Below, one piece after another: positions 55,389 to 64,000 of a DNA stretch of 64,000 nt (position 1 is the stretch's first letter; every line of letters starts with the position of its first letter). Origin of the DNA: Cytophagales bacterium WSM2-2. Lineage in GTDB: Bacteria; Bacteroidota; Bacteroidia; Cytophagales; Cyclobacteriaceae. The notes beneath the pieces are model-generated. The model was not told the DNA's origin. It ran no database searches and saw only the letters and a list, made by a program, of their open reading frames with translations. The position numbers and the translations under genes were made by a program. Location of the stretch: positions 1,178,001 through 1,242,000 of the forward strand of contig BNHL01000001.1 in assembly GCA_015472025.1 (NCBI GenBank). Direction: 5' to 3'.

Positions 55389-55769
55389 TTACCCTTTAAC
55401 TGCTTTCTTCTTATTCGCTACGGTCTTACGCTTACCCTTACGAGTACGGGCGTTGTTCTTCGTAGTCTGTCCACGCACAGGAAGTCCCTTGCGATGACGG
55501 AGTCCCCGGTAGCATCCGATGTCCATGAGACGCTTGATGCTGAGCTGGATCTCTGACTTCAGTGATCCTTCAATCCGGAACTTCTCTGCAATGACGGCAC
55601 GAACAGCGTTCGATTCTTCATCATTCCAGTCCTTCACCTTCTTATCCCAATCTACATTGGCTTGAGAAAGGATTTTCTGAGCTGACTTGCGGCCAAGCCC
55701 AAAAATGTAAGTTAGGCTGATTTCGCCTCTCTTGTTGTCCGGAATATCTACACCTGCAATACGTGCCAT
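55389..55769 (-). CDS. rpsM: 30S ribosomal protein S13
   Basis: The 126-residue protein starts [26 protein letters not shown] and ends in a long Lys/Arg tail ([20 protein letters not shown]) that reaches the P-site t[19 protein letters not shown] is the signature loop. It starts three bases after rpmJ ends. Confidence 0.98.
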   Translation of the reverse strand: MARIAGVDIPDNKRGEISLTYIFGLGRKSAQKILSQANVDWDKKVKDWNDEESNAVRAVIAEKFRIEGSLKSEIQLSIKRLMDIGCYRGLRHRKGLPVRGQTTKNNARTRKGKRKTVANKKKAVKG

Positions 55770-55772
55770 ATA

Positions 55773-55889
55773 TTATCCTTGTCTTTGTTTATACCGTGGA
55801 TTCTTTTTGTTGATTACATACAACTTGCCTTTGCGTCTGATGATTTTACAATCAGCGCTCCGTTTCTTTATCGATGCTCTTACTTTCAT
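55773..55889 (-). CDS. rpmJ: 50S ribosomal protein L36 (Zn-free form)
   Basis: A 38-residue frame ([20 protein letters not shown] to RYKQRQG) matches L36. It keeps only one of the zinc-ribbon Cys (DCK) and has Asn and Tyr where the remaining ligands (Cys, His) usually stand, so it is the C-minus form that needs no zinc. It lies between infA and rpsM as in other bacteria and is too short for ordinary ORF filters. Confidence 0.95.
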   Translation of the reverse strand: MKVRASIKKRSADCKIIRRKGKLYVINKKNPRYKQRQG

Positions 55890-55894
55890 AGTCG

Positions 55895-56113
55895 TTATTT
55901 ATACCTAAAAGTTATCCTGCCTTTCGTCAAATCGTAAGGTGACATTTCCAACCTTACTTTATCTCCTGGCAATATGCGGATGTAATGCATCCTCATCTTA
56001 CCTGAAATATGCGCCAACACCTCGTGACCGTTCTCCAACTGCACTTTAAACATCGCATTGGACAAAGCCTCGAGTATCGTACCGTCTTGTTCTATCGACT
56101 TTTGCTTCGCCAC
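55895..56113 (-). CDS. infA: Translation initiation factor IF-1
   Basis: The 72-residue OB-fold protein begins [24 protein letters not shown] and ends RGRITFRYK-like ([10 protein letters not shown]). It starts at a GTG codon (56113) that lies within the last 22 bases of map, so translation is probably coupled. It binds the ribosomal A site during initiation. The start at GTG is chosen because the conserved MAKQKS start fits only there. Confidence 0.96.
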   Translation of the reverse strand: MAKQKSIEQDGTILEALSNAMFKVQLENGHEVLAHISGKMRMHYIRILPGDKVRLEMSPYDLTKGRITFRYK

Positions 56114-56886
56114 TTGAACTTATAAGTTTCTTCGATGTACTCGTGTGTTGTTACTACTTCTGTTCTATCTTCAAAGACCGCCACCGTATGCTCAAAGTGA
56201 GCTGAAGGTTTCCGGTCACTTGTTCTAATTGTCCACCCGTCTTTCTCCTGCACTACGCTCTTTGTTCCCATGTTGATCATCGGCTCGATGGCGAACACCA
56301 TCCCCGGCATGATCTTAGGTCCCTTTCCGCGTTTGCCGTAGTTTGGGACTTCCGGGTCTTCATGCAAATCCTTCCCGACCCCGTGACCTACCAGTTCCCG
56401 TACCACTCCGTAACCAAATTTTTCCACGTGGTTCTGCACTGCAAAACTCACATCTCCGATCCGGTTCCCGGCTTTCGCTTCCGCGATACCGAGATAGAGA
56501 GATTCGTAGGTCCGCTCCAGTAATTTCAGAACTTCTCCGCTTGCACCTTCCAATGGATAAGTGTAAGCCGAGTCGCTGTGAAATCCTTTGTACTTCACTC
56601 CACAATCCACCGATACGATGTCGCTTTCGCGTAATTCGTATCCACTTGGAAAGCCGTGCACCACTGTCTCATTAACCGAGATGCACAATGCTGAAGGAAA
56701 CCCATTGTAATTCTTGAACGATGGTATCCCTCCATTATCGCGAATGTACTCATCGGCAATTTTGTCGAGGTCTTTCGTTTTCACTCCGGGCTTTATGACC
56801 TTGGCTACTTCCGCGTGCGCTTTTCCTAAAATCTGAGCGCCTTCTTTAATTACCTCTACTTCCTGTGCCGACTTATAGCGAATCAT
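56092..56886 (-). CDS. map: Methionine aminopeptidase, type I
   Basis: The 264-residue enzyme removes initiator Met. Metal ligands: Asp in [18 protein letters not shown], His in [18 protein letters not shown], and Glu in [11 protein letters not shown]. It lies between secY and infA, with five bases to secY. The adk gene often found in this place is absent. Confidence 0.97.
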   Translation of the reverse strand: MIRYKSAQEVEVIKEGAQILGKAHAEVAKVIKPGVKTKDLDKIADEYIRDNGGIPSFKNYNGFPSALCISVNETVVHGFPSGYELRESDIVSVDCGVKYKGFHSDSAYTYPLEGASGEVLKLLERTYESLYLGIAEAKAGNRIGDVSFAVQNHVEKFGYGVVRELVGHGVGKDLHEDPEVPNYGKRGKGPKIMPGMVFAIEPMINMGTKSVVQEKDGWTIRTSDRKPSAHFEHTVAVFEDRTEVVTTHEYIEETYKFKWRSKSR

Positions 56887-56891
56887 TTAAC

Positions 56892-58202
56892 TCAAGCCGC
56901 AGCAAATTGAGAACGTCCTTTCACCCTACCGGATTTCATCATCCCTTCGTAGTGACGCATCAACAAATAACTTTCAATCTGTTGAAGTGTATCAAGTACC
57001 ACACCCACCAAAATGAGGAGTGAAGTACCACCATAGAAGTAGGCAAAATTCTGTGTGATGCCCGCCTTCACTGCAAACGCAGGGAGGATCGCCACCATCG
57101 CCAGGAAAATTGCACCAGGCAAAGTAATCTTCGATAAAATTCCATCTATAAATTCTGCCGTTTGTTTTCCAGGTTTGATGCCGGGAACAAAACCGCCATT
57201 TCTCTTCAGGTTATCAGCGATGTCATTCGATGGAACGGTGATCGCTGTGTAGAAAAATGTGAAAATGATAATCAATGAAGCAAACAACAAATTGTATTGC
57301 CATGATGTAAAGTCTGCAAACGTAGTTCCTACATAAGCCCCGAGGTCGCTGTCACGCCAGATACTGGCCATCAACGGAGGAATGAACATCAGTGCCTGGG
57401 CAAAGATGATCGGCATTACACCTGCTGAATTCAATTTCAATGGAATGAAATCACGTTTTCCGCCATACAGTTTATTTCCTACGACCTGCTTTGCGTACTG
57501 GATTGGAATTCTGCGTGTAGCCTGTGTCAGTGCAATCACACCAACTACTACGAAGAACAGCGCCAAAATTTCGATGATGAACAACAACATACCATTCAAT
57601 CCTTTGGAATCAAATTCTTGAACGATGGCCACTGGCAAACGAGACACAATACCGATCATGATCAACATACTGATTCCGTTTCCGATGCCTTTATCAGTTA
57701 TGCGCTCACCCAACCACATACAAAACATAGTTCCTGCTACGATGATCATCATTGATGATATCGTATAGAACAAACCTGGCTGAATGATAGCCTCCGGATT
57801 AACAATTGACTTCAGGTAGCCGAACGACTGTGCTGCAGTAATAACAATGGTCAATACGCGGGTAAATTGATTCAATTTCTTTCTTCCGCTTTCACCTTCT
57901 TTTTGAAGTTTGGTGAAATGAGGAACTGCCACGGTCAACAATTGCACAACGATAGACGCAGAGATATAAGGCATGATGCCCAATGCAAAAATCGATGCGC
58001 GCGTAAACGATCCACCCAAGAAAGTATTAAGCAGATCAAAGATACCGCCTGAATTTCCCGTGAGTCTGTTCGGGTCAATACCCGGCAACACGATATATGA
58101 GCCCAATCTGAAAATGATCAGGAAACCAATCGTATTGAGAATCCTCACACGGAGATCTTCAATAGAAAAAATGTTCTTTATGGTCGTTAAAAAACGCTTC
58201 AT
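56892..58202 (-). CDS. secY: Preprotein translocase subunit SecY
   Basis: The 436-residue protein has ten hydrophobic segments and the SecY landmarks GSYIVLPGIDPNRL in the N-terminal plug region and MWLGERITDKGIGNGISMLIMIGI. It is the main channel of the Sec translocon; SecE is encoded at 33923-34114. The final GRSQFAAA tail is short. It starts next to rplO (adjacent stop/start). Confidence 0.98.
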   Translation of the reverse strand: MKRFLTTIKNIFSIEDLRVRILNTIGFLIIFRLGSYIVLPGIDPNRLTGNSGGIFDLLNTFLGGSFTRASIFALGIMPYISASIVVQLLTVAVPHFTKLQKEGESGRKKLNQFTRVLTIVITAAQSFGYLKSIVNPEAIIQPGLFYTISSMMIIVAGTMFCMWLGERITDKGIGNGISMLIMIGIVSRLPVAIVQEFDSKGLNGMLLFIIEILALFFVVVGVIALTQATRRIPIQYAKQVVGNKLYGGKRDFIPLKLNSAGVMPIIFAQALMFIPPLMASIWRDSDLGAYVGTTFADFTSWQYNLLFASLIIIFTFFYTAITVPSNDIADNLKRNGGFVPGIKPGKQTAEFIDGILSKITLPGAIFLAMVAILPAFAVKAGITQNFAYFYGGTSLLILVGVVLDTLQQIESYLLMRHYEGMMKSGRVKGRSQFAAA

Positions 58203-58649
58203 TTATTTCACGATTGTGGCGCTGCCGCCAGCCGTTTCAATTGCTTTAGTTGCTGTAGCCGAGAAAGCATGAGCTTCAACAGCTACTTTAGTTTTCAGTT
58301 CACCTCTGCCCAACACCTTTACCATATCATTCTTGCCAACGATACCGTTGTCACGCATTACCTGAATGCTGAGTGCTGAAGACTTGGTTGTTTTTGCAAG
58401 CTCTTCCAAGGCATCAAGATTGATAGGCTTGAAGTAAACTTTATTGTTGTTCTTAAATCCGAATTTCGGAACGCGTCTCTGCAAAGGCATCTGACCACCC
58501 TCGAAACCGAATTTCTTGTGATAGCCTGAACGTGACTGGGCACCTTTGTGACCGCGACCCGCTGTGCTACCTCCGCTCCCCTGGCCACGGCCAAGGCGCT
58601 TGTTTGTTTTTGTCGAACCGGCAGCCGGCTTAAGTGTATGCAGCTTCAT
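58203..58649 (-). CDS. rplO: 50S ribosomal protein L15
   Basis: The 148-residue protein starts MKLHTLKPAAGSTKTNKRLGRGQGSGGSTAGRGHKGAQSR and has the C-terminal VEAHAFSATATKAIETAGGS segment. It binds 23S rRNA near the L30/L18 region. It sits two bases after rpmD. Confidence 0.98.
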   Translation of the reverse strand: MKLHTLKPAAGSTKTNKRLGRGQGSGGSTAGRGHKGAQSRSGYHKKFGFEGGQMPLQRRVPKFGFKNNNKVYFKPINLDALEELAKTTKSSALSIQVMRDNGIVGKNDMVKVLGRGELKTKVAVEAHAFSATATKAIETAGGSATIVK

Positions 58650-58650
58650 C

Positions 58651-58830
58651 TTATAATTCGGTTACGCTTACTAAATGATTTACTTTCTTCACCATTCCCT
58701 GAATCTGCGGAGTGTATTCCACTTCAACAGAGGCATGGATTTTTCCCAAGCCCAGGGACTGGATAGTCCTCAATTGGGTTTCAGGTCTCTTTATGGTGCT
58801 ACGGATTTGGGTGATCTTCACTTTTGCCAT
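58651..58830 (-). CDS. rpmD: 50S ribosomal protein L30
   Basis: A 59-residue frame starting MAKVKITQIRSTIKRPETQLRTIQSLGLGKI matches L30. It is below the length limit of many ORF callers. It lies between rpsE (5 bases) and rplO (1-2 bases) as in other spc operons. Confidence 0.95.
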   Translation of the reverse strand: MAKVKITQIRSTIKRPETQLRTIQSLGLGKIHASVEVEYTPQIQGMVKKVNHLVSVTEL

Positions 58831-58835
58831 ATCTC

Positions 58836-59354
58836 TTATCCGTTAAATACTTTTGACAATGAAACTCCACGGTTACGTGCGATCGTCTGAGGATCGCGCA
58901 TAGTAGTCAATGCTTTGAAGGTAGCTTTCACCACGTTGTGCGGGTTAGAAGAACCTTTTGATTTCGCCAATACATTGTGAACGCCCGCGCTTTCCAATAC
59001 GGCACGCATCGCACCACCGGCAATTACGCCTGTACCAGGGGAAGCCGGCTTCAACAATACGAAACCACCACCGAATTTTCCAAGTGACTCGTGAGGTACA
59101 GTCCCTTTAATGATTGGAACTTTTACCAGGTGCTTTTTCGCATCATCAATACCTTTAGTGATAGCGTCAGTTACTTCATTGGCTTTGCCCAATCCATAAC
59201 CTACTACCCCGTTGCCATCGCCTACTACAACGATTGCTGCGAAGCTGAATCTGCGACCACCTTTCACCACTTTTGCTACACGCTGAATGGCTACGACTTT
59301 TTCTTTCAAGTCGATCTCGCTGGCCTTTACTGCGCTGACGTTACTTTGTGTCAT
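58836..59354 (-). CDS. rpsE: 30S ribosomal protein S5
   Basis: The 172-residue protein has the S5 N-terminal double-stranded-RNA-like domain ([32 protein letters not shown]) and the C-terminal domain ([31 protein letters not shown]). The first 14 residues form a short extension. It is part of the mRNA entry helicase. Three bases follow rplR. Confidence 0.98.
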   Translation of the reverse strand: MTQSNVSAVKASEIDLKEKVVAIQRVAKVVKGGRRFSFAAIVVVGDGNGVVGYGLGKANEVTDAITKGIDDAKKHLVKVPIIKGTVPHESLGKFGGGFVLLKPASPGTGVIAGGAMRAVLESAGVHNVLAKSKGSSNPHNVVKATFKALTTMRDPQTIARNRGVSLSKVFNG

Positions 59355-59357
59355 GGA

Positions 59358-59705
59358 TTAGAATTTTAAACCTCCCTCTCTGGCTCCTTCAGCCAAAGCT
59401 TTGATATTACCGTGATATAAATAACCGTTGCGGTCAAATACGATCTCCTTGATACCTGTAGCAAGAGCTTGTTCAGCTACCTTCTTGCCCACGCTCTTGG
59501 AAATCTCCAGGTTCACTCCGCCCTTGTCATTAAGGTCCTTCGAAGATGCCGCCAAAAGGGTGTGGCCCTTTGAGTCATCAACCAGTTGAGCGTAGATCGC
59601 CTTGTTGCTCTTGAACACAGAAAGCCGTGGCCTAGCCGGTGTGCCTTCTATCTTGTGGCGGATACTTAATTTTATCCGCTTTCTTCTGTCTTTAATGTTT
59701 GGCAT
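59358..59705 (-). CDS. rplR: 50S ribosomal protein L18
   Basis: The 115-residue 5S rRNA-binding protein has [24 protein letters not shown] and the C-terminal [28 protein letters not shown]. It starts nine bases after rplF. Confidence 0.98.
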   Translation of the reverse strand: MPNIKDRRKRIKLSIRHKIEGTPARPRLSVFKSNKAIYAQLVDDSKGHTLLAASSKDLNDKGGVNLEISKSVGKKVAEQALATGIKEIVFDRNGYLYHGNIKALAEGAREGGLKF

Positions 59706-59714
59706 AACTATTTA

Positions 59715-60272
59715 TTATTTAGCCGCTGCCTTACCAGCTTTTCTACGCACATACTCACCCACATAACGGATGCCCTTGCCTTTGTAAGGTTCTACCGGAC
59801 GAAGTGATTTAATTTTTGCAGCCACCTGGCCAATCAATTGCTTATCAATTCCTTCCAGGATGATCATTGGATTTTGACCCTTCTCCTGTACTGCCTGCAA
59901 TTTCAATTCTGAAGGAACGGCAAGGATCACACTGTGTGAAAATCCTAAGCTGAGATCCAATACATTGCCTTGCGCAGTCGCTTTGTAACCTACCCCGATT
60001 ACTTCGAGTTGAGTCTTATAGCCCTGGCTAACGCCTTCAACCATGTTGGCGATCAGCGCGCGGTACAAACCGTGCATAGCCTTATGTCTTTTCTGTTCAG
60101 TAGGACGCTGCACGGTTACTGTTCCTTCATTCGCTGTGATCTTGAAGTCTGCATCAATTGCCTGCTTCAATTCACCTTTGGGTCCTTTAACTGTTACTTT
60201 ATGCTCTGCTTCCGAAAAAGTGCACGTAACACCTTTGGGCAAGCTTATCGGTAGTCTTCCTATTCGTGACAT
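59715..60272 (-). CDS. rplF: 50S ribosomal protein L6
   Basis: The 185-residue protein has two repeated L6 domains (IGRLPISLPKGVTCTFSEAEHKVTVKGPKGELKQ, then PMIILEGIDKQLIGQVAAKIKSLRPVEPYKGKGIRY). It contacts the sarcin-ricin loop. It lies twelve bases after rpsH. Confidence 0.98.
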   Translation of the reverse strand: MSRIGRLPISLPKGVTCTFSEAEHKVTVKGPKGELKQAIDADFKITANEGTVTVQRPTEQKRHKAMHGLYRALIANMVEGVSQGYKTQLEVIGVGYKATAQGNVLDLSLGFSHSVILAVPSELKLQAVQEKGQNPMIILEGIDKQLIGQVAAKIKSLRPVEPYKGKGIRYVGEYVRRKAGKAAAK

Positions 60273-60284
60273 TGCCTTGTTCGA

Positions 60285-60689
60285 TTAATAGATGTAACAC
60301 AATACTTCACCACCTACATTCAAAGCTTTTGCCTCTTTGTCGGTGATCACCCCTTTCGAAGTAGAAAGGATGGCGATACCCAAGCCACTCAATACCTTAG
60401 GCAGGTCGGTAGCAGGCTTATACTGGCGCAAACCGGGAGTACTGATGCGCTCTAATTTAGTAATGGCAGACTCTTTGGTCTCAGGATTGTATTTCAATGC
60501 AATCTTGATTTTACCCTGCTTGTTTTCGGTATCCTCGAATTTGTAATTGAGGATATAGCCTTTATCGAAAAGGACTTTCGTCATTTCCTTTTTGAGGTTA
60601 GAAGCAGGCACCTCTACCACGCGATGGCGCGCCTTGATGGCGTTGCGAACGCGGGTTAAATAATCTGCAATTGGATCCGTAATTTTCAT
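60285..60689 (-). CDS. rpsH: 30S ribosomal protein S8
   Basis: The 134-residue protein binds helix 21 of 16S rRNA and in E. coli represses its own operon. It starts [30 protein letters not shown] and ends [27 protein letters not shown]. Unusually, a 156-base gap with its own promoter and a terminator-like hairpin separates it from rpsN, so it may be expressed or controlled separately. Confidence 0.98.
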   Translation of the reverse strand: MKITDPIADYLTRVRNAIKARHRVVEVPASNLKKEMTKVLFDKGYILNYKFEDTENKQGKIKIALKYNPETKESAITKLERISTPGLRQYKPATDLPKVLSGLGIAILSTSKGVITDKEAKALNVGGEVLCYIY

Positions 60690-60707
60690 ATCACTTTATC
60701 ACTTTTT

Positions 60708-60742
60708 AAAAAAAGCAAACCCGTTTTTTATGAAACGGGCTG
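60708..60742 (-). terminator. Terminator-like hairpin at the start of the rpsH transcript
   Basis: On the minus strand CCCGTTT (60733-60739) pairs with AAACGGG (60720-60726), with a few more bulged pairs, and is followed by TTTGC and a run of seven T. It lies only a few bases after the predicted start site, so it may act as an attenuator or as a 5' stabiliser and also end transcripts coming from rpsN. Confidence 0.7.
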
Positions 60743-60773
60743 CAAAGATAGTTAACAATTTTGGTTATCCAAA
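60743..60773 (-). promoter_or_regulatory. Internal promoter before rpsH
   Basis: On the minus strand TTTG (60770-60773), 19 bases, TATCTTTG (60743-60750): an exact Bacteroidota promoter inside the ribosomal operon. The start site should be near 60737, immediately upstream of the hairpin. Confidence 0.75.
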
Positions 60774-60845
60774 CTGTTACCTGGTTTCGGGGGCTATTTC
60801 GGCCTTCCCGACCTTGGATACTCAGCAACCTATTTTTAGGTCTTT

Positions 60846-61115
60846 TTACCAGCTTGCCTTAGTCAAGCCTGGGATTTTCCCATCGCTTGCCAATTGGCGG
60901 AACTGGTTACGGCAAAGGCCGAACTTGCTCATATAACCACGTGGCCTACCGGTGAGCTTGCAACGGCTGCGTAAACGTACCGCAGACGAGCTACGGGGCA
61001 GTTTATCCAAAGCCGCATAATCACCAGCTGCTTTCAAAGCCTTGCGTTTTTCAGCATAGCGCTTCACTAAAGCATCTTTCTTCTGGTCTCTTGCTATAAT
61101 TGCTAGTTTTGCCAT
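60846..61115 (-). CDS. rpsN: 30S ribosomal protein S14 (Zn-free form)
   Basis: The 89-residue protein matches bacterial S14: [27 protein letters not shown] and [27 protein letters not shown]. The short CxxC zinc knuckles of the Zn form are missing. It contacts S3/S10 in the 30S head. It is 2 bases after rplE. Confidence 0.98.
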   Translation of the reverse strand: MAKLAIIARDQKKDALVKRYAEKRKALKAAGDYAALDKLPRSSSAVRLRSRCKLTGRPRGYMSKFGLCRNQFRQLASDGKIPGLTKASW

Positions 61116-61117
61116 GA

Positions 61118-61669
61118 TCAGTTTTTATTTACAAATGGCATCCCGAAAGCTTTCAGGAGCTCATAACTTTCTTCATCTGTTTGTGCACTTGTCACAAATG
61201 TGATATCCATTCCATTGATTTTGCTCACCTTATCGATGAAAATCTCAGGGAAAATGATCTGTTCTTTCACGCCCATGGTGTAGTTCCCACGGCCGTCAAA
61301 ACCCTTGTCGCTCACGCCTTTGAAGTCACGCACGCGGGGAAGGGCAACGTTCATCAAACGATCCAGGAACTCGTACATCCTGCTACCGCGCAAAGTAACT
61401 TTCACGCCAATAGCCTGATCCTTTCTCAATTTAAAATTTGAGATGTCCTTTTTAGAACGTGTGGCAACTGCTTTCTGGCCTGTGATGGAAGAGATTTCTT
61501 CAACTCCCACATCAATCATTTTCTTATCTGCTACAGCCGCACCAATACCTTTGTTGATACAGATCTTTTCGATCTTAGGTACTTGCATAATCGACTTGTA
61601 CTGAAATTTATCTTTCAGTCCTGGGACGATCTCATTTATGTATTTCTCTTTCAATCTAGGCGTTGCCAT
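61118..61669 (-). CDS. rplE: 50S ribosomal protein L5
   Basis: The 183-residue 5S rRNA-binding protein has [50 protein letters not shown] and the C-terminal [40 protein letters not shown]. It is six bases after rplX. Confidence 0.98.
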   Translation of the reverse strand: MATPRLKEKYINEIVPGLKDKFQYKSIMQVPKIEKICINKGIGAAVADKKMIDVGVEEISSITGQKAVATRSKKDISNFKLRKDQAIGVKVTLRGSRMYEFLDRLMNVALPRVRDFKGVSDKGFDGRGNYTMGVKEQIIFPEIFIDKVSKINGMDITFVTSAQTDEESYELLKAFGMPFVNKN

Positions 61670-61675
61670 GACTTA

Positions 61676-62017
61676 TTACTTTATAAATTCTCCTGACTTC
61701 TTAGAAAAACGCTGAAGCTTGCCTTTGTCGTTGAGCTTGCGGCCGATACGGGTAGGCTTGCCTGATGAAGGGTCCACCAGCATCAGTTTGCTCAAATGAA
61801 CACCTGCTTCTACTTTCTTAATACCACCTTCCGGCTTTCCGGCCGAAGGTTTCTGGTGCTTGGTAACGATATTGATTCCTTCCACAATAGCGCGGTTCTT
61901 TTCGGTCAATATCTCAAGGACCTTTCCTGTCTTATTCTTGTCATCGCCAGACAGCACCATCACGGTGTCTCCTCTGCGGATGTGCAACTTTTGCTGCGCG
62001 TTTGATTTCCTTTCCAT
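61676..62017 (-). CDS. rplX: 50S ribosomal protein L24
   Basis: The 113-residue protein has the KOW motif (HIRRGDTVMVLSGDDKNKTGKVLEILTEKNRAIVEGINIVTKHQKP). It starts 50S assembly. Two bases separate it from rplN. Confidence 0.98.
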   Translation of the reverse strand: MERKSNAQQKLHIRRGDTVMVLSGDDKNKTGKVLEILTEKNRAIVEGINIVTKHQKPSAGKPEGGIKKVEAGVHLSKLMLVDPSSGKPTRIGRKLNDKGKLQRFSKKSGEFIK

Positions 62018-62019
62018 GA

Positions 62020-62388
62020 TTATAATACTTCAGGCGCTAATGATACGATTTTCATGAACTGCTTCTCGCGAAGCTCACGTGCCACCGGTCCGAAGATACG
62101 CGTGCCACGAGGTTCGTCCTGCGCTGTCAACAACACAGCTGCGTTGTCTTCAAAGCGGATATAAGAACCATCTTTTCTGCGTACTTCTTTCTTCGTGCGA
62201 ACGATAACCGCCTTGCTTACGGTACCTTTTTTAATCTGGCTGGTAGGCAACGCTGACTTTACAGTCACAACGATTTTATCGCCTACGCTGGCAGAGCGTC
62301 TTCTTGTGCCACCCAATACATGAAGACAAAGAACTTCTTTTGCTCCACTATTGTCTGCTACGGTAAGCCGGGTTTCGGTTGATATCAT
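62020..62388 (-). CDS. rplN: 50S ribosomal protein L14
   Basis: The 122-residue protein starts [37 protein letters not shown] and ends [24 protein letters not shown], typical L14. It lies next to L19 in the intersubunit face. Two bases follow rpsQ. Confidence 0.98.
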   Translation of the reverse strand: MISTETRLTVADNSGAKEVLCLHVLGGTRRRSASVGDKIVVTVKSALPTSQIKKGTVSKAVIVRTKKEVRRKDGSYIRFEDNAAVLLTAQDEPRGTRIFGPVARELREKQFMKIVSLAPEVL

Positions 62389-62390
62389 AA

Positions 62391-62648
62391 TTACTTCGCT
62401 TTTTCAACGATTTCTACTAGTCTCCATCTTTTGTTCTTGCTCAACGGGCGGGTCTCCATGATACGCACGGTATCACCAATGCCTGCCTCGTTCTTTTCGT
62501 CATGGGCCATGAACTTGGTAGTCTTGTTCATGAACTTACCATAAATCGGATGTTTCACTTTCCGGTTCATAGCCACGGTAATGGATTTTTGCATTTTATT
62601 GCTTACCACTTTACCTACTCTTTCTTTTCTACTGTTCCTTTCTTCCAT
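62391..62648 (-). CDS. rpsQ: 30S ribosomal protein S17
   Basis: The 85-residue OB-fold protein has [63 protein letters not shown], the S17 core. It starts seven bases after rpmC. Confidence 0.98.
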   Translation of the reverse strand: MEERNSRKERVGKVVSNKMQKSITVAMNRKVKHPIYGKFMNKTTKFMAHDEKNEAGIGDTVRIMETRPLSKNKRWRLVEIVEKAK

Positions 62649-62655
62649 AACGAAA

Positions 62656-62850
62656 CTATTTTTGGCGTTCTTTCGCTGTCAATTCTGTTTTCAACCGGGC
62701 GATGAGCTTGCGCGTCTTACGGATGGTCATCGGGTTTTCGATAGCTGAAACCTGGTGAGCAAATTTCATTTTGCGCATGGTTTCTTTCTCGCTGCCGATT
62801 TTTTCTTTCAATTCGACAACGTTCAATCCTTTTATTTCAGCGTTCTTCAT
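62656..62850 (-). CDS. rpmC: 50S ribosomal protein L29
   Basis: The 64-residue two-helix protein ([26 protein letters not shown], then [19 protein letters not shown]) sits at the tunnel exit near the trigger-factor site. It starts 5 bases after rplP. Confidence 0.97.
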   Translation of the reverse strand: MKNAEIKGLNVVELKEKIGSEKETMRKMKFAHQVSAIENPMTIRKTRKLIARLKTELTAKERQK

Positions 62851-62855
62851 TTCTA

Positions 62856-63293
62856 TTAAGCTTTAGCTGCTGCTTGTTCTACATAATCTCTGCGAACAGT
62901 GAAGCGCGTTTTGATTGGCAGTTTGCCATCGGCTAACGCCAACGCTTCTTTCGCGGTCGCCATTGTCACACCACCTGCTTCGAACAGGATGGTACCTGGC
63001 TTAATCACTGCTACCCAATATTCAGGGGCACCTTTACCTTTACCCATACGTACTTCAGCTGGTTTGCGGGTAATCGGTTTGTCCGGGAAAATGCGAATCC
63101 ATACCTGGCCTTCACGCTTCATCGCACGGGTTACAGCCACACGAGCTGCTTCCAATTGACGGGCAGTGATCCATCCTGCCTCCAGTGATTTCAATGCAAA
63201 AGATCCAAAGGCAATCTGGTGACCACGCGTGGCCATGCCTTTCACTTTGCCCTTCTGCATTTTTCTGAATTTCGTACGCTTCGGTTGTAACAT
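62856..63293 (-). CDS. rplP: 50S ribosomal protein L16
   Basis: The 145-residue protein starts [24 protein letters not shown] and has GYGAPEYWV-like [25 protein letters not shown], the L16 core near the A site. The C-terminal tail is about nine residues longer than E. coli L16. It is 28 bases after rpsC. Confidence 0.98.
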   Translation of the reverse strand: MLQPKRTKFRKMQKGKVKGMATRGHQIAFGSFALKSLEAGWITARQLEAARVAVTRAMKREGQVWIRIFPDKPITRKPAEVRMGKGKGAPEYWVAVIKPGTILFEAGGVTMATAKEALALADGKLPIKTRFTVRRDYVEQAAAKA

Positions 63294-63321
63294 GAGTTTT
63301 GCCTTAAATCGTCTCTAAAAA

Positions 63322-64000
63322 TTATCTCTTTCCTCCTCTGCGGTTATCTCCACCACCGCTTCTTCTGCGATCATCACCACCACCACTTCTTCTACGGTCG
63401 TCTCCACCTCTTCCTCTTCTTTCACCGCCACCGCCTCCAGAAGGCGCATTGCCACCTTTGTTCTCACCGGTGTTGCTAACCATGCCCACGTTAGGAGAAA
63501 GGTCACGCTTACCGTAAACTTCGCCTTTAAAGATCCACACCTTGATGCCGATCTTACCATACACCGTCTGAGCTTCAGACAATGCATAATCGATGTCTGC
63601 GCGAAGGGTGTGCAATGGAATGCGTCCTTCTTTATATTGTTCTGTACGGGCCATATCAGCACCTGCCAAACGACCTGACAATTTCACTTTAATACCTTCC
63701 GCTCCTACCCGCATAGTTGAGGCAATAGCCTGCTTCATTGCCCTGCGGTAAGAAATACGGGCTTCCAATTGCTGTGCAATTGATTCACCTACCAGTTTGG
63801 CATCCAACTCAGGACGCTTAATTTCAAAAATGTTGATTTGAACATCTTTGTTGGTAAGTTTTTTCAATTCTTCCTTAATCTTATCAACCTCGGTACCACC
63901 TTTTCCAATAACAACACCAGGACGAGCCGTGTGAATAGTCAACGTGATTCTCTTCAGTGTGCGTTCGATTACCACTTTCGAGATACCGCCTTTTTGAATA
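63322..64000 (-). CDS. rpsC: 30S ribosomal protein S3 (5' end outside window), with Arg/Gly-rich tail
   Basis: The frame enters from the right edge (reading [20 protein letters not shown]) and ends at 63322, so the first about 50 residues are missing. The KH domain ([25 protein letters not shown]) and the C-terminal domain ([31 protein letters not shown]) are intact. After the normal S3 end the protein continues about 47 residues, very rich in Gly, Arg and Asp, with RRRSGGGDD repeated at least twice. Such a tail suggests added RNA contact. Its codons create a long internal reverse frame that is not a gene. Confidence 0.97.
   Translation of the reverse strand, partial: IQKGGISKVVIERTLKRITLTIHTARPGVVIGKGGTEVDKIKEELKKLTNKDVQINIFEIKRPELDAKLVGESIAQQLEARISYRRAMKQAIASTMRVGAEGIKVKLSGRLAGADMARTEQYKEGRIPLHTLRADIDYALSEAQTVYGKIGIKVWIFKGEVYGKRDLSPNVGMVSNTGENKGGNAPSGGGGGERRGRGGDDRRRSGGGDDRRRSGGGDNRRGGKR

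Noticed and set aside
63315-63662. A 115-residue minus-strand frame inside rpsC
   Set aside because: It is an out-of-frame reading of the Gly/Arg-rich S3 tail and is Val/Glu-rich by codon mirroring; rpsC itself is well supported.

Overview
The window looks like the chromosome of a member of the Bacteroidota, probably order Cytophagales. The evidence is: C-terminal type IX secretion (T9SS) sorting domains on two large exported proteins; Bacteroidota-type promoters (-33 TTTG, about 19 bases, -7 TAnnTTTG) upstream of several operons; few Shine-Dalgarno sequences; a Cys-poor L36; and the RpoB, RpoC, EF-Tu and ribosomal protein sequences. There are no phage, transposase, CRISPR or rRNA genes. Genus cannot be fixed from the sequence alone.

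Layout. 1-9.2 kb is mixed accessory/metabolic: a partial small gene, a sorbosone-dehydrogenase-like lipoprotein, a tightly overlapping three-gene cassette (MmcQ/YjbR protein, TIM-barrel-like lipoprotein, repeat lipoprotein), a Tat-exported sugar-phosphate-isomerase-like protein, an APC permease, and a YitT-NADAR pair. 9.2-12.7 kb holds a T9SS protein with beta-propeller, cohesin and dockerin-like segments. It is flanked by direct repeats that contain its own 3' end plus a hairpin, and it is preceded by three 21-bp tandem repeats. 12.7-14.7 kb carries small conserved unknowns, a GreA-like protein and a lipoprotein. 14.7-19.1 kb is the leucine operon (leuC-leuD-leuB-leuA, minus strand), followed by a pseudogene, a FeoB-associated small membrane protein and an Ada-like regulator/DNA methyltransferase.

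22.3-36.4 kb is the core information-processing block on the minus strand: tRNA-Tyr/Gly/Thr-tuf from one clear promoter, then tRNA-Trp-secE-nusG-rplK-rplA-rplJ-rplL-rpoB-rpoC-DUF3467 from a second promoter embedded in the tuf terminator. 36.4-41.8 kb has dciA-like/recF, pdhA, a membrane protein divergent from a LytTR regulator, a YfgM-like TPR protein and ribH. 41.9-46.3 kb is a 1436-residue T9SS-exported nuclease. 46.4-52.4 kb has icd, panB and the apparent operon carA-eno-lrp-PyrR-like phosphoribosyltransferase. 52.7-64 kb is the S10/spc/alpha ribosomal operon from rplQ back to rpsC, which is cut by the right edge. It includes secY, map, infA, rpoA and two genes too short for ordinary ORF finding (rpmJ, rpmD).

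Most of the window is conserved housekeeping sequence, and no clearly undescribed multi-gene system was found. The signals most worth following are regulatory: the LytTR-type motif shared between the LytTR gene promoter and the tandem repeats before the cohesin/dockerin T9SS gene; the internal promoter plus immediate terminator-like hairpin before rpsH; the overlapped tuf terminator/tRNA-Trp promoter; start-proximal hairpins at exported-protein genes; and the 3'-end duplication around the first T9SS gene. All functional statements come from reading the sequence; no database search was run.
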